The position numbers and the translations under genes are program-made. Below the pieces are notes generated by a model. It was not told the origin of the DNA and did not search any database. It worked only from the letters and a program-made list of their open reading frames with translations. From Actinocrispum wychmicini (GTDB taxonomy: Bacteria; Actinomycetota; Actinomycetes; Mycobacteriales; Pseudonocardiaceae), in contig NZ_SLWS01000004.1 of assembly GCF_004345645.1 (NCBI RefSeq), forward strand, positions 372,001 to 436,000: DNA of 64,000 nt, written 5' to 3'. Below, in pieces: positions 61,932 through 64,000 of the stretch. Within the stretch, counting starts at the first letter, position 1. The number at the start of each line of letters is the position of its first letter.

Positions 61932-61983
61932 ACTGAAGTGTATACAGGCAACGTCAGGGTTCTGACTCTTCAAACTGAAGTGT
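61932..61983 (+). promoter_or_regulatory. Direct repeat ACTGAAGTGT upstream of the ROK gene
   Basis: ACTGAAGTGT occurs at 61932-61941 and at 61974-61983, 42 bases apart (four helical turns), ending 20 bases before the ROK start. It could be a looping operator for the ROK protein. Confidence 0.45.
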
Positions 61984-62003
61984 CGGCCGTAGGGAGGAGC
62001 GCC

Positions 62004-63224
62004 ATGCCCGTGAGTGACGGAGAAACCTTGCGAGCTCGAGACCTTCTGCTTCCACGAGCCGATACGAACCGGGAGGCCAGCAGGCGACGAGTCCTCCGTG
62101 CGGTGATGCTTGCTCCAGCGACCCAGCAGGTTGCCATCGCCGCGACGACCGGCCTGTCCCAGGCGACAGTGTCCGGGGTGGTACAGGATCTCCAACGGGA
62201 GGGGGTTCTCCGAGTCACCGGCGCCGAGGGCGAACGGGGGAACAGGGTCCATCTCGGCAACATCACCGGGGCGGCTGTGGGCGTCGACGTGGGACACCAG
62301 AGGGTCATCGTCGCCGCTCGCCGGGTCGACGCGACCGACTTGGTCACGGCCGAGGCCGGCATCGGCGCTCAACACCCTCGCGAGGCCTGGATGGCTAAGG
62401 TCCAGGAGATGATCAAGGACCTCACGGCCGAGATCGGCCTGACTCTCGACGATGTCATCTCCATCGGGCTCGGCCTGCCCGCGGCCATCGACCCCAGGAC
62501 GGCGAAGATTACGCAGGTGGTGGCCACATCCCAGTGGGATCTCACCGGGCATCCCGCGACCTGGTTCGCCGACTGGTTTCCTGACGTCCCAGTGATTCCC
62601 GACAACGACGCCAACTTGGCCGCATACGGGGAGTACCTGCACGGCGCGGGTCACGACGCGAAATCGATGGTATACGTCAAGGCATCGTCGGGGATCGGCG
62701 CCGGGTATGTCGCCTACGGAGTGATCAAGCGGGGCAAACGGGGTCTCGCCGGTGAGTTGGGGCATCTGACGATCGACAGGAACGGCGTGATCTGCCGATG
62801 CGGCAGCCGCGGCTGCCTGGAAACAGTGGCGGCCGGTCCACGCCTGCTCGCGCGGGTCCGTGAGGCGTACGAGCCTTATGGCACCACCCCTCCGGCAAAC
62901 CTCGATGAACTGATCACGCGCGCGCGGCACGGTGACACAGTGTGCTGCCGGGTCCTGAAGGACGCTGCCCGCGATATCGGGTTCGCGCTGGCTCTCGCCA
63001 GCAACATCACCGATCCGGAGACGGTGGTGCTCGGCGGCACCTTGGGCAAGGCGGCCGACATGCTGATCGACCCGCTCACCGCGAGCATCCGCGAGTACGG
63101 GCTCGCCGGAATGTTCACCCACGACTCGCCGCTCCGGATCGTCGGTGCACAGCTCGGCGATCTCGCTGGAGCCCGTGGCGCGATGGCACTCGGCCTGCTC
63201 ACCGAGCCGCCGCTACGTTCCTAG
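62004..63224 (+). CDS. ROK-family transcriptional regulator
   Basis: 406 residues. An N-terminal winged helix (ASRRRVLRAVMLAPATQQVA; TGLSQATVSGVVQDLQREGV) is followed by a ROK sugar-kinase-like fold: DVGHQRVIVAARR, GLGLPAAIDPRTAKI, IPDNDANLAAYGEYLHG, AGELGHLTIDRNG, the zinc-binding CRCGSRGCLETVAAG and TVVLGGTLGKAADMLIDPL. The ATG at 62004 has a GGGAGGAG Shine-Dalgarno; earlier codons in frame run through the repeat region. It is likely a sugar-responsive repressor acting on its own promoter. The target operon is not evident in the window. Confidence 0.9.
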   Translation: MPVSDGETLRARDLLLPRADTNREASRRRVLRAVMLAPATQQVAIAATTGLSQATVSGVVQDLQREGVLRVTGAEGERGNRVHLGNITGAAVGVDVGHQRVIVAARRVDATDLVTAEAGIGAQHPREAWMAKVQEMIKDLTAEIGLTLDDVISIGLGLPAAIDPRTAKITQVVATSQWDLTGHPATWFADWFPDVPVIPDNDANLAAYGEYLHGAGHDAKSMVYVKASSGIGAGYVAYGVIKRGKRGLAGELGHLTIDRNGVICRCGSRGCLETVAAGPRLLARVREAYEPYGTTPPANLDELITRARHGDTVCCRVLKDAARDIGFALALASNITDPETVVLGGTLGKAADMLIDPLTASIREYGLAGMFTHDSPLRIVGAQLGDLAGARGAMALGLLTEPPLRS

Positions 63225-63377
63225 CTTAACTTCACTTTCGAGTGTATTTCAGACACAGAGCGCTACAGCGGATCACCTCGAAGGGAGATGCCCAGTATCG
63301 AGAGGTACTGGCGTCATCCTGAAGTGTCGTGCATCATGACCTTGAGTCAAGGGAGCGCAGGGGAGATGCCCGCAGTG

Positions 63378-63500
63378 GTGTGGACACCGCCGACCGACCC
63401 GCGTCAGCGCCGTGAAGTGCCGGACGCGAGGCCGAACGCATCCCCGCGCCCAGAGGCCGACGGCCCGTGTCTCCGCGGTGAACCGAGCCGGCTGCCGTGA
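63378..63500 (+). CDS. Small protein coupled to the downstream gene
   Basis: The frame ending at 63500 is rich in Pro, Arg and Glu (WTPPTDPRQRREVPDARPNA). The GTG at 63378 follows AGGGGAG by 8 bases and would give about 40 residues; starts at 63288 or 63336 are also open. Its stop overlaps the next gene's GTG as GTGA, which argues that it is translated. No family is recognised. Confidence 0.4.
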   Translation: MWTPPTDPRQRREVPDARPNASPRPEADGPCLRGEPSRLP

Positions 63501-64000
63501 GCGCAGGCCGATCGAGGTCGAACGCTCGGGGGCGTCATGATCCCAATCGCGACACGCCGATGGCGGACAGGACCGTCGTGGTGCTGGTGCGCACTCTCAC
63601 CTCGGCGCTCCGTGTTCATGAACTCCTCAGCTTCGTCTTTGGCGGCGAGCACCGTATCCGCCTGGTTTACGTCTTCGACGACGGCTCGGCCTTCAGCGGC
63701 TGGCTTGGCGAGTGGTCGTCAAGGCAGGGGCGATATGTCCTGACCCGGGCACAGGCGCGACACCTCAGGTACCACCTCGTTGTGTCCGCGAGTGAGAACG
63801 CCGACTTTCGCCGATGGCGCGGACCGATCATCGTTGTGCCCCATGGTCTCGGCAACCACAAGTGGGTACGGCGAGCCGGCAGACGTGGCAAAGTTCTCTC
63901 CGGGCTCCCGAACCCGAAGATACTCCGGAAGCGCCGGGTGACAGTGCTCGTCACCCATCCGGATCAGGAGAAGCTGCTGCACAGGTTGTGCCCGGACACC
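63497..64000 (+). CDS. CDP-glycerol glycerophosphotransferase-like protein, 5' part
   Basis: An open frame of at least 168 codons runs off the window. It reads MADRTVVVLVRTLTSALRVH, LVVSASENADFRRW, IIVVPHGLGNHKWV and VTVLVTHPDQEKLLHRL. This matches an actinobacterial family related to CDP-glycerol glycerophosphotransferases that is often misnamed translation initiation factor 2. The HG and ASEN motifs lie in the nucleotide-sugar-like N-domain. The GTG at 63497 overlaps the previous stop; the ATG at 63560 is an alternative start. The C-terminal half is outside the window. Confidence 0.7.
   Translation, partial: MSAGRSRSNARGRHDPNRDTPMADRTVVVLVRTLTSALRVHELLSFVFGGEHRIRLVYVFDDGSAFSGWLGEWSSRQGRYVLTRAQARHLRYHLVVSASENADFRRWRGPIIVVPHGLGNHKWVRRAGRRGKVLSGLPNPKILRKRRVTVLVTHPDQEKLLHRLCPDT

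Noticed and set aside
1..64000. CRISPR arrays, tRNA, rRNA or prophage genes
   Set aside because: I saw no regularly spaced repeats, no cloverleaf sequences that I could support, and no phage structural genes.

Overview
The window is high-GC actinobacterial chromosome. GTG and TTG starts are common, stop/start overlaps of the GTGA and ATGA type are frequent, and it carries WhiB, ECF sigma, ROK, HxlR and proteasome genes. The mix of families suggests a Pseudonocardiales-like filamentous actinomycete; that placement is inference, because no rRNA or tRNA gene is present.

The left arm (1-35 kb) is accessory, heavily eroded DNA. It holds a YxiG-like gene, an MrcB_N/PD-(D/E)xK nuclease-like gene, an NarL-type two-component pair, hydrolases, two intact MFS pumps and a divergent ECF-sigma/anti-sigma/ABC operon (23.4-27.1 kb). 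It also holds a WYL/XPB-like regulator, a TetR-GNAT/hydrolase pair, a lectin, and an MpaB-like/IclR/ACC-deaminase-like operon. Between 2 and 22 kb there are many broken genes: transposase scraps, an endonuclease, a questin oxidase fused onto a truncated MFS pump, and MerR, GGDEF and ArsR pieces, plus a truncated StrR-like regulator.

From 35 to 40.5 kb lie a large secreted phosphodiesterase, a thioesterase/TetR divergon with two identical operator boxes, and a methyltransferase.

The centrepiece is 40.5-60.9 kb. A stand-alone proteasome beta subunit (prcB-like) and a Tat-exported FAD oxidase precede a six-gene operon in which every gene overlaps the next by 4 nt: acyl-CoA-dehydrogenase-like flavoenzyme, bimodular NRPS (C-C-A-T-C-A-T), PKS (KS-AT-cMT-ACP-TE), stand-alone A-T, P450 and type II thioesterase. 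The ACAD-like enzyme, NRPS and KS-AT-cMT-ACP-TE together are the core logic of peptide alpha',beta'-epoxyketone proteasome inhibitors (eponemycin/epoxomicin/TMC-86A type). The prcB product carries Phe45 and Val49 in its S1 pocket; Val49 is the hallmark of SalI, the self-resistance subunit for salinosporamide. I therefore read the region as a proteasome-inhibitor cluster carrying its own resistant target. The first adenylation domain has an exact threonine code and the second a Leu-like code, so a Thr-Leu-type epoxyketone is predicted. The A-T/P450/TEII tail probably supplies a beta-hydroxylated amino acid. The cluster ends in two transposase scraps, followed by a ROK regulator and the start of a CDP-glycerol-transferase-like gene that runs off the window.
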